Source: Pseudomonadota bacterium (GTDB lineage Bacteria; Pseudomonadota; Alphaproteobacteria; Sphingomonadales; Sphingomonadaceae). Taken from it: DNA of 64,000 nt. This document shows, one piece after another, positions 50,531 to 59,035 of this stretch. The stretch is taken from positions 186,001 through 250,000 of the forward strand of contig JAIUPN010000002.1 in the NCBI GenBank assembly GCA_020160755.1, in the 5' to 3' direction. The number at the start of each line of letters is the position of its first letter. Position 1 is the first letter of the stretch. The position numbers and the translations under genes are program-made. The notes beneath the pieces were generated by a model. The model was not told the DNA's origin and ran no database searches. It saw nothing but the letters and a program-made list of their open reading frames with translations.

Positions 50531-51606
50531 CGAAACCGACGGGTTGGCGGCGGTTCCGGCGCTGGGTGAAGCGCATCTTGCTGGGCCTGCTCGCGCTGCT
50601 GGTGCTGCTCGTCGCGGTGGGCGCGATCTACGAGGCGCTGGGCCGCAAGAATGCCGCGGCGAATTATCCGCCGCCCGGAAAGCTCGTCGATATCGGCGGG
50701 CGCAAGATGCATATCGATTGCCGCGGCACCGGGTCGCCGACGGTCATCCTTGAATCGGGCCTTGGTACGGGCGGCACGACCGACTGGACGCTGGTCCATG
50801 ACGAGATTGCGGGCTTCACGCGCACCTGTGCCTATGACCGTGCCGGCATCATGTGGAGCGATCCCAAGGATAGTCCGCAGGACGCCGCCGCGGTGACCGA
50901 GGATCTGCACAAGCTGCTCAAGGGCGCCGGGATATCCGACCCGCTGATACTTGTCGGCCATTCGATCGGCGGCCCCTACACGCGGACCTATGTCGGCAAA
51001 TATGGCGAACAGGTCGCCGGGCTGGTGATGGTCGATCCGTCGCACCCCGACCAGATCGCACGGCTCGGGAAAGTCGTGAGCATCGACGTTCATCCGAAGC
51101 GCGCCTCGACGCTGATCCACACGGCCAGGGCCCTCGCTTGGACCGGCATCGTCCGCTTCGTAATCTCGCGCGGCGACAAGCCGAAGCTTCGCAACCCGGC
51201 GGAGACCAAAAGGCTTGGCGACGCGCTGGCCAAAGCCGCCGCCTATGCCAGCACGTCGATAAAGGGTTCGGCCTCCGAACTCGATGGCTTCGACCGCACG
51301 ATGGATCAGGCGCGCGCGGTTCACAGTTTCGGGAACCGGCCGCTGATCGTGCTCACCGCGATGGCGCCGATGAAGCCCGAGCAGCTCAAAGGTCTGGGCC
51401 TGAAGGCCGAAGAGGGTGATCGCTTCAAACAGGAATGGAAGCAGCTCCACACCGAGCAGGCGGCATTCTCGACGCGCGGCCGCCAGCAGATCGTGCCCGA
51501 TGCGACCCACTATATTCAGGTCGATCGCCCCGAAGTCGTGATCGCCGCGGTCCGCGAGGTCGTCGACGAAGTGCGCGCCGATACGCAGGCCGCCGCCAAG
51601 AAATGA
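50527..51606 (+). CDS. Membrane-anchored alpha/beta hydrolase
   Basis: A 359-residue alpha/beta-hydrolase with an N-terminal membrane helix (ILLGLLALLVLLVAVGAIY) that probably tethers it to the periplasmic face. The catalytic serine is in the nucleophile elbow VGHSIGGPYTRTY, the oxyanion region in VILESGLGTGG, and DRAGIMWSD is typical. A late histidine (PDATHYIQVDRP) completes the triad. Close relatives include prolyl-iminopeptidase-like and general esterase families. The start overlaps the YkvI-like stop (ATGA). Context suggests cleavage of a peptide, amide or ester substrate. Confidence 0.85.
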   Translation: MTKPTGWRRFRRWVKRILLGLLALLVLLVAVGAIYEALGRKNAAANYPPPGKLVDIGGRKMHIDCRGTGSPTVILESGLGTGGTTDWTLVHDEIAGFTRTCAYDRAGIMWSDPKDSPQDAAAVTEDLHKLLKGAGISDPLILVGHSIGGPYTRTYVGKYGEQVAGLVMVDPSHPDQIARLGKVVSIDVHPKRASTLIHTARALAWTGIVRFVISRGDKPKLRNPAETKRLGDALAKAAAYASTSIKGSASELDGFDRTMDQARAVHSFGNRPLIVLTAMAPMKPEQLKGLGLKAEEGDRFKQEWKQLHTEQAAFSTRGRQQIVPDATHYIQVDRPEVVIAAVREVVDEVRADTQAAAKK

Positions 51607-51648
51607 AAGCAAGGTCGTCAGTCCCCACGGCTGCCGACAGGGAGATGA

Positions 51649-53277
51649 ATGATGAAGCGTAAGATCCTCTTGGGTGCCATGTCGATGCTGCCGCTGCTGC
51701 TCGCCGCGAACACCCCCGCCCCCGAATATGACATCGTGATCCGCGGCGGCCGCGTCCTCGACGGCGCGGGCAGTCCGTGGGTCAGCGCCGATGTCGCGGT
51801 CAAGGACGGCCGTGTCGTGCGGATCGGCCGTGTTGCCGGGCGCGGTGCGAAGGAGATCGACGCGAAGGGGCGTTATGTCTCGCCGGGCTTCATCGACATG
51901 ATGGATCAGTCGGGGCGCGTCCTCGTCAAGAACGGCGCGGCCGAGAACAAGCTGCTGATGGGCGTAACCACCGTCATCGCCGGTGAAGGCGGCCCGCCGG
52001 CCGAGGCAGCGGAAATCCCGGCGCATTTCAGCCAGCTCGAGAAACAGGGCATCTCGGTCAACTACGGCACCTATTATTCGGCGACGCAGGCGCGGGTGAA
52101 GGTGATGGGCGATGGCGCGGGATCGCCGACCCCGGCGCAGCTCGAAGCGATGGGCCGCGAGGTCAAGATCGCGATGGACAATGGCGCGTTCGGCATCACC
52201 AGCGCGCTGATCTATCCGCCGAGCAGCTTCCAGACCACGTCGGACCTCGTCACCTTGGCGAAGGTCGCGGCGCAGTGCGACGGTTTCTACGCGACACACA
52301 TGCGCGACGAGAGCGAGGGCCTCGTCAAGGCGGTCGAGGAAGCGATCGAGATCGGCGAAAAGGGCGGGGTCAAGGTCGAGATATTCCACCTCAAGGGCGC
52401 CTATGCGCCCGGCTGGGGCAAGCTGATGCCGCAGGCGTTGGCCGCAATCAACGCGGCGCGCGCGCGCGGCGTCGACGTTGCGGCCGACCTTTATCCCTAT
52501 ACCGCGGGCGGCACCGGGCTCGAAATCATCGCGCCGAGCTGGGTGTGGGCCGACGGGGTCCAGAAGGGCATCGAACGGCTGCGCGATCCCAAGGTGCGCG
52601 AGCGGATGAAGAAGGAAGTCGCCGCGGGTTCGATGCCGGGCTGGTCGAACCTCGTCCACGCATCGGGCGGTTTCGCCAATGTGCGGCTCGCGAACGGCTT
52701 CAGCGACAAATACCGGCCCTATCATGGCAAGAGCCTTGCCGAGATCGGCAAGGCACTGAACCGCGATCCGGCCGATGTGGCGTGGGATATCCTGCTCGAA
52801 GGGCTGCCGAACCGATCGGTCGCGCTCTATTTCATGATGAGCGAGCAGGACATCGAAACCGCGATCAAGCAGCCGTGGGTCAGCATCGGCAGCGACGCCG
52901 CGGCGTCGGAGAAGCTGGGCGAGATGGACGCGCTCGGCCTGCCGCATCCGCGCGCCTATGGCACCTTCCCGCGCATCATCGCCGAATATGTGAAGCGCCG
53001 TCCGGTGCTCTCGCTCGAGGATGCGGTGCGCAAGATGACCGGCTGGCCGGCGCAGCGCATGGGGCTCACCGACCGCGGGCTGATTCGCGACGGGATGCGC
53101 GCGGATATCGTCGTATTCGACCTCGACAAGCTCGACGATGTCGCAAGCTGGGAAAAGCCCACCGCGTCGCCGACCGGGATCGAGACGGTGATCGTCAACG
53201 GCGTCGTCACCATCGCGAACGGCAAGCACACCGGCGCCAAGGCCGGCGCGGTATTGCGTCACAGCTGCGGCGTCTGA
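51649..53277 (+). CDS. Exported D-aminoacylase-like amidohydrolase with atypical metal site
   Basis: A 542-residue amidohydrolase of the N-acyl-D-amino-acid deacylase family, with signal peptide (LLGAMSMLPLLLAANTPAP). The zinc ligands of the central strands are kept (ATHMRDESEG, IFHLKGAYAPGWGK) and the catalytic aspartate is in SIGSDAAAS. The N-terminal HxH is missing (SPGFIDMMDQSG) and the metal-binding cysteine position of D-aminoacylase reads GEGG (VIAGEGGPPA). This looks like a distinct subfamily rather than a broken gene, since everything else is intact. Start at 51649 or the next codon (GGGAG upstream). Family knowledge points to N-acyl-D-amino acids or D-residue dipeptides as substrates. 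Confidence 0.83.
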   Translation: MMKRKILLGAMSMLPLLLAANTPAPEYDIVIRGGRVLDGAGSPWVSADVAVKDGRVVRIGRVAGRGAKEIDAKGRYVSPGFIDMMDQSGRVLVKNGAAENKLLMGVTTVIAGEGGPPAEAAEIPAHFSQLEKQGISVNYGTYYSATQARVKVMGDGAGSPTPAQLEAMGREVKIAMDNGAFGITSALIYPPSSFQTTSDLVTLAKVAAQCDGFYATHMRDESEGLVKAVEEAIEIGEKGGVKVEIFHLKGAYAPGWGKLMPQALAAINAARARGVDVAADLYPYTAGGTGLEIIAPSWVWADGVQKGIERLRDPKVRERMKKEVAAGSMPGWSNLVHASGGFANVRLANGFSDKYRPYHGKSLAEIGKALNRDPADVAWDILLEGLPNRSVALYFMMSEQDIETAIKQPWVSIGSDAAASEKLGEMDALGLPHPRAYGTFPRIIAEYVKRRPVLSLEDAVRKMTGWPAQRMGLTDRGLIRDGMRADIVVFDLDKLDDVASWEKPTASPTGIETVIVNGVVTIANGKHTGAKAGAVLRHSCGV

Positions 53278-53279
53278 GC

Positions 53280-54719
53280 ATGGTCCGGGAATTTTCGGGC
53301 CTTTGCCTGACCGGCCTTGCTCTCGTGGCGGCGGCGCCAGCCTTTGCCGCTGCCCCGCCGATTTCAAAGCCCGAAGATCTCGGCACTGCGGTATCGGCGC
53401 AGATCGCGTGCGCCGGCATCTTCGTCGCCGAGCGCACCGAGGCCGACGTGCTGCGCGACGACATCCATGCGTTCGCGCCGTTCATGACGGCGGTGACGCT
53501 GGCGGTCGACCGCAAGGCGCGGACGGTCACCGCATCGGCGCCGGGCGCCGCGACGCGCACCGCGCTGTACCGCCCGGTCGCCGGGTGCACGCTGCTGACC
53601 GGCGATGTTTCGACCGCCGTGCTCGATGCGCAGGCGGCGAAGCTCAAGCCGACGCGCGGGAAGGCTGCAAAGCCCTGGCCGATCGGCGACGCCCCGGTGG
53701 CCAAGCTTGCGGCGGCCGCCGAGGCCAGGCTCGACCGCGCCGCGCTCGACAAGGCGGTCGCCGCCGCCTTCGACGAACAGAATAAGGGCGGCTATCCTGA
53801 CACGCGCGCGATCGTCGTCGTGCAGGGCGGCGCGATCGTCGCCGAACGCTACGCGCCGGGGTTCGACCGCCATACCGAGATGCTCGGCTGGTCGGCGTCG
53901 AAGAGCATCATGGGCACGCTGGTCGGCCTGCTGGTCGACGACGGCGTCCTGAAACTCGACGAACCCGCGCCCGTTCCCGAATGGCAGGGCGAGGGCGATC
54001 CGCGCGCGAAGATTACGCTGCGCCAGTTGCTCACCATGTCGAGCGGCCTGACCTTCAGCGAAAGCTATGTGCCGGGCAACGACTCGATCAAGATGCTGTT
54101 CGAGGCGGGCGACATGGGCGCGATGGCGGCGGCTTTGCCGCTGAAAGAGGCTCCCGGTACGAACTGGAGCTATTCGTCGGGGACGACGAATATCCTCTCG
54201 CGCATCGTGTTCGACGCGACAGGCGGCTCGCTCGAGGGTATGACGCGCTTTGCACAAAAACGGCTGTTCGAGCCCACGGGCATGACCAGCGCGCTGATCG
54301 AACCCGATGAATCGGGCGTGCAGGTCGGCAGCTCCTACGCCTACGCGACCGCGCGCGACTGGGCGCGCTACGGGTTGCTGCATCTCAACAAGGGCAAGGC
54401 CGGAGGCAAGCAATTGCTGTCGAAGCAATGGCTCGATTTCGCGGTAACACCGACAAAATCCGCGCCGCGCCCCGTCTATGGCGCGCAGCTCTGGCTGAAC
54501 CATGCCGAAGCCGACGGCGAGCGGCGGAAGCTATACCCCGACCTGCCGACCGATACCGTCATGGCGCGCGGGCATAGTTTCCAGATCGTCGCGGCGATCC
54601 CGTCGCAGGACGCGGTGATCGTCCGTCTCGGCTGGACCCCCGAGGGGCACGCATTCGACTGGAACAAATATCTCTCGCAGATCGCGGCGGCGCTCGCGCC
54701 CGCCGTCGCTGCGCCGTGA
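53280..54719 (+). CDS. Exported serine hydrolase (beta-lactamase/6-aminohexanoate-dimer hydrolase-like)
   Basis: A 479-residue protein with signal peptide (TGLALVAAAPAFAA), a roughly 130-residue N-terminal extension with two cysteines, and an S12-type catalytic domain: SxxK in SASKSIMG, the tyrosine motif in WSYSSGTTN, and a late GHSFQIVAAIP block. SASKS plus YSSG is the pattern of 6-aminohexanoate-dimer hydrolase / class C-like esterases, so amide bonds of unusual oligomers or peptides are candidate substrates. It starts 2 bases after the amidohydrolase stop. Unlike the serine hydrolases at 46162 and 57053, it has no membrane tail. Confidence 0.85.
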   Translation: MVREFSGLCLTGLALVAAAPAFAAAPPISKPEDLGTAVSAQIACAGIFVAERTEADVLRDDIHAFAPFMTAVTLAVDRKARTVTASAPGAATRTALYRPVAGCTLLTGDVSTAVLDAQAAKLKPTRGKAAKPWPIGDAPVAKLAAAAEARLDRAALDKAVAAAFDEQNKGGYPDTRAIVVVQGGAIVAERYAPGFDRHTEMLGWSASKSIMGTLVGLLVDDGVLKLDEPAPVPEWQGEGDPRAKITLRQLLTMSSGLTFSESYVPGNDSIKMLFEAGDMGAMAAALPLKEAPGTNWSYSSGTTNILSRIVFDATGGSLEGMTRFAQKRLFEPTGMTSALIEPDESGVQVGSSYAYATARDWARYGLLHLNKGKAGGKQLLSKQWLDFAVTPTKSAPRPVYGAQLWLNHAEADGERRKLYPDLPTDTVMARGHSFQIVAAIPSQDAVIVRLGWTPEGHAFDWNKYLSQIAAALAPAVAAP

Positions 54720-54741
54720 ATATGACCGAAGGACAATATCG

Positions 54742-55752
54742 ATGACCACGCCTGCTCCCCTCACGCTCGACCTCGCGATCGAATCGCTCCCGCTCGCGAA
54801 GCCGTTCCGTATCTCGGGACATGTCTTCACCGACACACCCGTGGTCCTCGTCACGCTTTCGGACGGGACGCACAGCGGGCGCGGCGAGGCGTCGGGGGTC
54901 TATTATCTCAGCGACGATGTGCCCGCGATGGTCGCCGCGATCGAGAGCGTGCGCGGCGCGGTCGAGGCCGGGGTGACGCGCGAGGCGTTGCAGACGCTGC
55001 TCCCCGCAGGCGGTGCGCGCAACGCGATCGATTGTGCGCTGTGGGAACTCGACGCGCGGCGCAGCGGCGTTCCGGTCTGGGAACTCGCGGGCCTCGCCGA
55101 ACCGCGCCCGCTCCGTACCACCTTCACGCTCGGTGCCGACGATCCCGATGTGATGGCCGAGGGCGCGCGCGGCTACGCGCAGGCCCGCGCGCTCAAGCTC
55201 AAACTCACGGGCGACCTCGACCTCGACATCGCGCGCGTGCAGGCGGTGCGCGCGGCGCGGCCCGAATGCTGGATCGGCGTCGATGCCAATCAGGGTTTCG
55301 CGATCGGTGACCTCGATATACTCGTGGCGGCGCTGGTCGCCGCCGACGTCAAGCTGCTCGAACAGCCGCTGGCGCGCGGGCGCGAAGCCGACCTCGACGG
55401 CTACCAGTGTCCGATTCCGATTGCGGCAGACGAAAGCGCACTGACGCTCGGCGATGTCGAGGGGCTGGTCGGCCGCTTCAACGTCGTGAACATCAAGCTC
55501 GATAAATGCGGCGGGCTGACCGAGGGGCTCGCCATCGCAAAGCGCGCCCGCGAACTCGGGCTGGGCGTGATGGTCGGCAATATGGTCGGCTCCAGCCTCG
55601 CGATGGCGCCGGCGTTCATCGTCGGACAGCTCTGCGACATCGTCGACCTCGACGGGCCGATCTTCCTCGCGGACGATCGCAAGCCTTCGATCGAATATGT
55701 GGACGGCAATGCATGGTGCGGTGAGGCCATCTGGGGCCGCAAAGCCGGCTGA
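54742..55752 (+). CDS. dgcA: DgcA-like N-acyl amino-acid racemase / dipeptide epimerase (enolase superfamily)
   Basis: A 336-residue muconate-lactonising-subgroup enolase with the full Ala-Glu-epimerase set: catalytic lysines in ALKLKLTGD (K152/K154) and KLDKCGG (K255 region), and metal ligands D181 (VDANQGF), E207 (LLEQPL) and D230 (AADESAL). Such enzymes epimerise L-Ala-D/L-Glu dipeptides or racemise N-acetyl-D-Glu (DgcA). The DgcN-like gene in the same operon favours the latter. AAGGAC precedes the ATG. It has no signal peptide, so it is cytoplasmic. A close paralogue of the same length lies at 59035. Confidence 0.85.
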   Translation: MTTPAPLTLDLAIESLPLAKPFRISGHVFTDTPVVLVTLSDGTHSGRGEASGVYYLSDDVPAMVAAIESVRGAVEAGVTREALQTLLPAGGARNAIDCALWELDARRSGVPVWELAGLAEPRPLRTTFTLGADDPDVMAEGARGYAQARALKLKLTGDLDLDIARVQAVRAARPECWIGVDANQGFAIGDLDILVAALVAADVKLLEQPLARGREADLDGYQCPIPIAADESALTLGDVEGLVGRFNVVNIKLDKCGGLTEGLAIAKRARELGLGVMVGNMVGSSLAMAPAFIVGQLCDIVDLDGPIFLADDRKPSIEYVDGNAWCGEAIWGRKAG

Positions 55753-55772
55753 ATGCGACAGGGAGAGGCACA

Positions 55773-57056
55773 ATGAAGAAGACGATATTCGCAGGGCTTG
55801 CGCTCGTAGCGCTGATCCAGCCGGTCGCAGCACAAGAGCCGACGACATATATCCATGCCGGCCGCCTGCTCGCCGATCCGGCGAGCGGCCGTGTCGAAAC
55901 GAACAAGACGATTGTCGTCACCGCCGGAAAGGTCGCCGGGATCCGTGACGGCTTTGTCGGTGAGGGCAGGATCGTCGACCTGCGCGATCAGTTCGTCATG
56001 CCGGGCTTCATCGACAGCCATGTCCATCTGACCTTTGAATCGAGCCCGACGAGCCGCCTCGACGCGGTGACCAAATCGACGGTCGATCAGGCGTTCGACG
56101 GCGTCGTATTCGCCAAGCGCACGGTGCGCGCCGGGTTCACGACCGTGGTCGATCTGGGGTCGGACCCGCAGGCGATCAACGCGCTGCGCGATGCCACCGC
56201 GACGGGCAAGGTCGTCGGGCCGCGGATCATCGCCGCGGGCGGCGTCGCCGCGCACGGCGGGCACGGCGACGTCCATGGCTATCGCCAGGAAATCATCGAC
56301 CTGTTCCGCTCGCCGACGCTCTGTTCGGGTGCCGACGATTGCGCGCGTGCCGTCCGGCTCGCGGTGCAGCAGGGCGCCGACGTCATCAAGACCGCCTCGA
56401 CCGGCGGCGTGATGTCGAACACCGCGGCGGGTCTCGGCCAGCAGATGAGCGACGCCGAGCTGATCGCGATCGTCGACACTGCGCACCGCCTCGGCCGCAA
56501 GGTCGCGGCGCACGCGCACGGCACCGACGGCGTCAACGCCGCGCTGCGTGCCGGCGTCGATTCGGTCGAGCATGGGACGTATCTCGATGCCGAATCGATC
56601 CGCCTGTTCAAGGCGAAGGGAAGCTACCTCGTTCCCACTTTGCTCGCGGGCGATACCGTCGCGCGGCAGGCCGAAACCGCCGACTGGATGCCCGCTCCGG
56701 TTCGCGCCAAGGCGCGCACCGTCGGCCCGCTGATGGTCGACGCGCTGCGCCGCGCGCATGAGGGCGGCGTGCGCATCGCATTCGGGACCGATAGTGCGGT
56801 GTCGAAGCATGGCGAGAATGCCCGTGAATTCGCGTTGATGGTGAAGGCCGGGCTGACGCCGCTCGAAACGATCAAGTCCGCAACCGTCTGGGCCGCCGCG
56901 CACGCCGGGCTCGAAACCGAAATCGGCACGCTTGCCGCCGGCAAGTCGGCCGACATCGTCGCGGTGAAGGGCGACCCGCTGACCGACGTAAGCAGCCTGG
57001 AAACCATGGGCTTTGTGATGGCGCGCGGCGTCGTCGTGCGGGCGACAGGGGAATGA
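55773..57056 (+). CDS. Exported metal-dependent amidohydrolase (Xaa-Pro dipeptidase-like), second copy
   Basis: A 427-residue paralogue of the amidohydrolase at 38797, with a clear signal peptide (IFAGLALVALIQPVAAQ). The metal site is complete: GFIDSHVHLTFE, VIKTASTGGVMS, AAHAHGTDG, VEHGTYL and FGTDSAVS. The two proteins share the blocks AGFTTV, GDVHG/GDMSG and the TSTGG(I/V)MS lysine motif. It should hydrolyse Xaa-Pro, N-acyl-amino-acid or similar amide bonds in the periplasm. GGGAGAGG precedes the ATG, and its stop overlaps the following serine hydrolase start (ATGA at 57053). Confidence 0.87.
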   Translation: MKKTIFAGLALVALIQPVAAQEPTTYIHAGRLLADPASGRVETNKTIVVTAGKVAGIRDGFVGEGRIVDLRDQFVMPGFIDSHVHLTFESSPTSRLDAVTKSTVDQAFDGVVFAKRTVRAGFTTVVDLGSDPQAINALRDATATGKVVGPRIIAAGGVAAHGGHGDVHGYRQEIIDLFRSPTLCSGADDCARAVRLAVQQGADVIKTASTGGVMSNTAAGLGQQMSDAELIAIVDTAHRLGRKVAAHAHGTDGVNAALRAGVDSVEHGTYLDAESIRLFKAKGSYLVPTLLAGDTVARQAETADWMPAPVRAKARTVGPLMVDALRRAHEGGVRIAFGTDSAVSKHGENAREFALMVKAGLTPLETIKSATVWAAAHAGLETEIGTLAAGKSADIVAVKGDPLTDVSSLETMGFVMARGVVVRATGE

Positions 57057-59035
57057 CGATGCGTTCGATCAAATTATTCGCGCTGCTTCCGCTGGTCATG
57101 ATGCTCGGCACCGCCGCGTCGAAACCGGCGACCCCGCTGGTGGCCGCCAGGCCGGCGGCCGAAGCGCCAAAGGCGGCGGCGCCCGTCCCGGCGCTACGGG
57201 CGTCGGCGGCTGCGCTGACAAAGCAGGACGTCGATAGCTGGCTCGACGGCCTTGTGCCCTATGCGCTGAAACGCGGCGATCTTGCCGGCGCGGTCGTCGT
57301 CGTGGTCAAGGACGGGCAGGTGCTGACGCAGCGCGGCTTTGGTTATGCCGATGCGGCCAAGCGCACCCCGGTCGATCCCGCGCGTACCTTGTTCCGCCCC
57401 GGGTCGGTGTCGAAGCTGTTCACCTGGACCGCGGTGATGCAGCAGGTCGAGGCGGGCAGAATCGACCTCGACAAGGACGTCAACACCTACCTCGATTTCA
57501 GGATTCCGTTGAAGGACGGCAAGCCGGTGACGATGCGCCAGTTGATGACGCACACGGCGGGGTTCGAAGAGCATGGCAAGCTCACCATGTTCGAGGACAG
57601 GAAGTTCCAGATCCCGCTCGGCGCCTTGGTGAAGGGCGGTATCCCGAACCGCATCTATGCGCCCGGAACCACGCCCTCCTATTCCAACTATGGCACTGCG
57701 CTTGCGGGCTATATTGTCGAGCGCGTGACGAAGATGTCGTTCGACGACTATGTCGAGCAGCGCATCTTCCAGCCGCTCGGCATGGCGCAATCGACCTTCC
57801 GTCAGCCGCTGCCCAAGGCCTTCGCGCCGTGGATGGCGACGGGCTATCGCCAGCTTTCGGCGGGGCCGTCGAAGTTCGAGATCGTCGGGCCGTCGCCTGC
57901 CGGCGGCCTCTCCTCGACCGGCGCCGACATGGCGAAGTTCATGATCGCGCACCTGAATCAGGGAGCGGGGCTGATGAAGCCCGAAACCGCGCGGATGATG
58001 CACGATACGCCGCTGACGATCCTGCCGCCGCTCAACCGGATGGAGCTCGGCTTTTTCGAAACGAACATCAACGGCCGTCAGGTGATCGCGCATCTGGGCG
58101 ATACGCAGCTGTTCCACACCGCGCTGCACCTGTTTACGAACGAGAATGTCGGCATCTACATGTCGTTCAACGCCACCGGCGAACAGGCCTCGGTCGGGCC
58201 GCTGCGCCGCGCGCTGTTCGAGGATTTCGCCGACCGTTACCTTCCGGGCAACGAAATGCCCGATACGCGCGTCGACGCGAAGACGTCGGCCGAACATGCG
58301 AAGATGCTGGTCGGCAACTGGCTCAACAGCCGCCGGGCCGAGACGAACTTCTATGCGATCGCGTCGCTGCTCGGGCAGGTCAAGGTCAGCGTCGATGCGA
58401 AGGGCGAACTCGTCGTCCCGGCGGGACGCGACCTCAACGGCAAGCCCGCGAAATGGATCGAGACCTCGCCCTTCGTCTGGCACAATGCCAACGGCCACGG
58501 CCGGCTTGCCGCGCAGGTGGTGAACGGGAAAGTCGTGCGCTGGAGCATCGACGGCATTTCGCCCTTCATGGTGTTCGACCGCGCGCCGACGTCGAAGTCT
58601 GCGGGGTGGATCATGCCCGCGATGTACGTCAGTCTCGGCGTCCTGCTGCTCACCTTGCTGCAATGGCCGGCTTCGGCGCTGATCCGCCGCCATTACAAGG
58701 CGCCGCTGACGCTCCCGCGACGTTCGCTGCGTGTCTATCGGGGCATTCGTACTGCGGCTGGGCTGGTGCTTGCGCTGGTCGCCGCGTGGGTGATCAGCAT
58801 GTCGACGCTGAAGGCCTTGCCCTCCTATGATCCGTGGCTGTGGTTCCTCCAGATCGCCGGATTGATCGTCCTCGTCGGCAGTGTCCTGCTCGCGGCGTGG
58901 AACCTGCGGATCGTCGTCCGTGAAAAGCTCGGCTGGTTCCGCACGCTCTGGGCGCTGCTCGTGCTGCTCGCGACGATCATGCCGCTCTACGTCGCGTGGA
59001 CCTTTGGCCTGATCGCGATGACGGTGAACTACTGA
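57053..59035 (+). CDS. Exported serine hydrolase with C-terminal membrane domain, paralogue of 46162
   Basis: A 660-residue protein with the same plan as that at 46162: signal peptide (LLPLVMMLGTAASKPA), an alanine-rich linker, an S12 catalytic domain (SVSKLFTW, SYSNYGTALAG, AHLGDT) and four C-terminal membrane helices (e.g. LVLALVAAWVISM, LLVLLATIMPLYVAW). The two are alike almost end to end, including VVVVVKDG and LTQRGFGYAD, so they arose by duplication. The tail would fix the active site at the outer face of the inner membrane beside the importers. Its stop and the next start share one base (TGATG at 59033-59037). Confidence 0.88.
   Translation: MTMRSIKLFALLPLVMMLGTAASKPATPLVAARPAAEAPKAAAPVPALRASAAALTKQDVDSWLDGLVPYALKRGDLAGAVVVVVKDGQVLTQRGFGYADAAKRTPVDPARTLFRPGSVSKLFTWTAVMQQVEAGRIDLDKDVNTYLDFRIPLKDGKPVTMRQLMTHTAGFEEHGKLTMFEDRKFQIPLGALVKGGIPNRIYAPGTTPSYSNYGTALAGYIVERVTKMSFDDYVEQRIFQPLGMAQSTFRQPLPKAFAPWMATGYRQLSAGPSKFEIVGPSPAGGLSSTGADMAKFMIAHLNQGAGLMKPETARMMHDTPLTILPPLNRMELGFFETNINGRQVIAHLGDTQLFHTALHLFTNENVGIYMSFNATGEQASVGPLRRALFEDFADRYLPGNEMPDTRVDAKTSAEHAKMLVGNWLNSRRAETNFYAIASLLGQVKVSVDAKGELVVPAGRDLNGKPAKWIETSPFVWHNANGHGRLAAQVVNGKVVRWSIDGISPFMVFDRAPTSKSAGWIMPAMYVSLGVLLLTLLQWPASALIRRHYKAPLTLPRRSLRVYRGIRTAAGLVLALVAAWVISMSTLKALPSYDPWLWFLQIAGLIVLVGSVLLAAWNLRIVVREKLGWFRTLWALLVLLATIMPLYVAWTFGLIAMTVNY

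Noticed and set aside
50512..53367. 951-codon open frame on the minus strand
   Set aside because: It is antisense to the alpha/beta hydrolase and D-aminoacylase-like genes, which have clear motifs and ribosome sites; this frame has neither.
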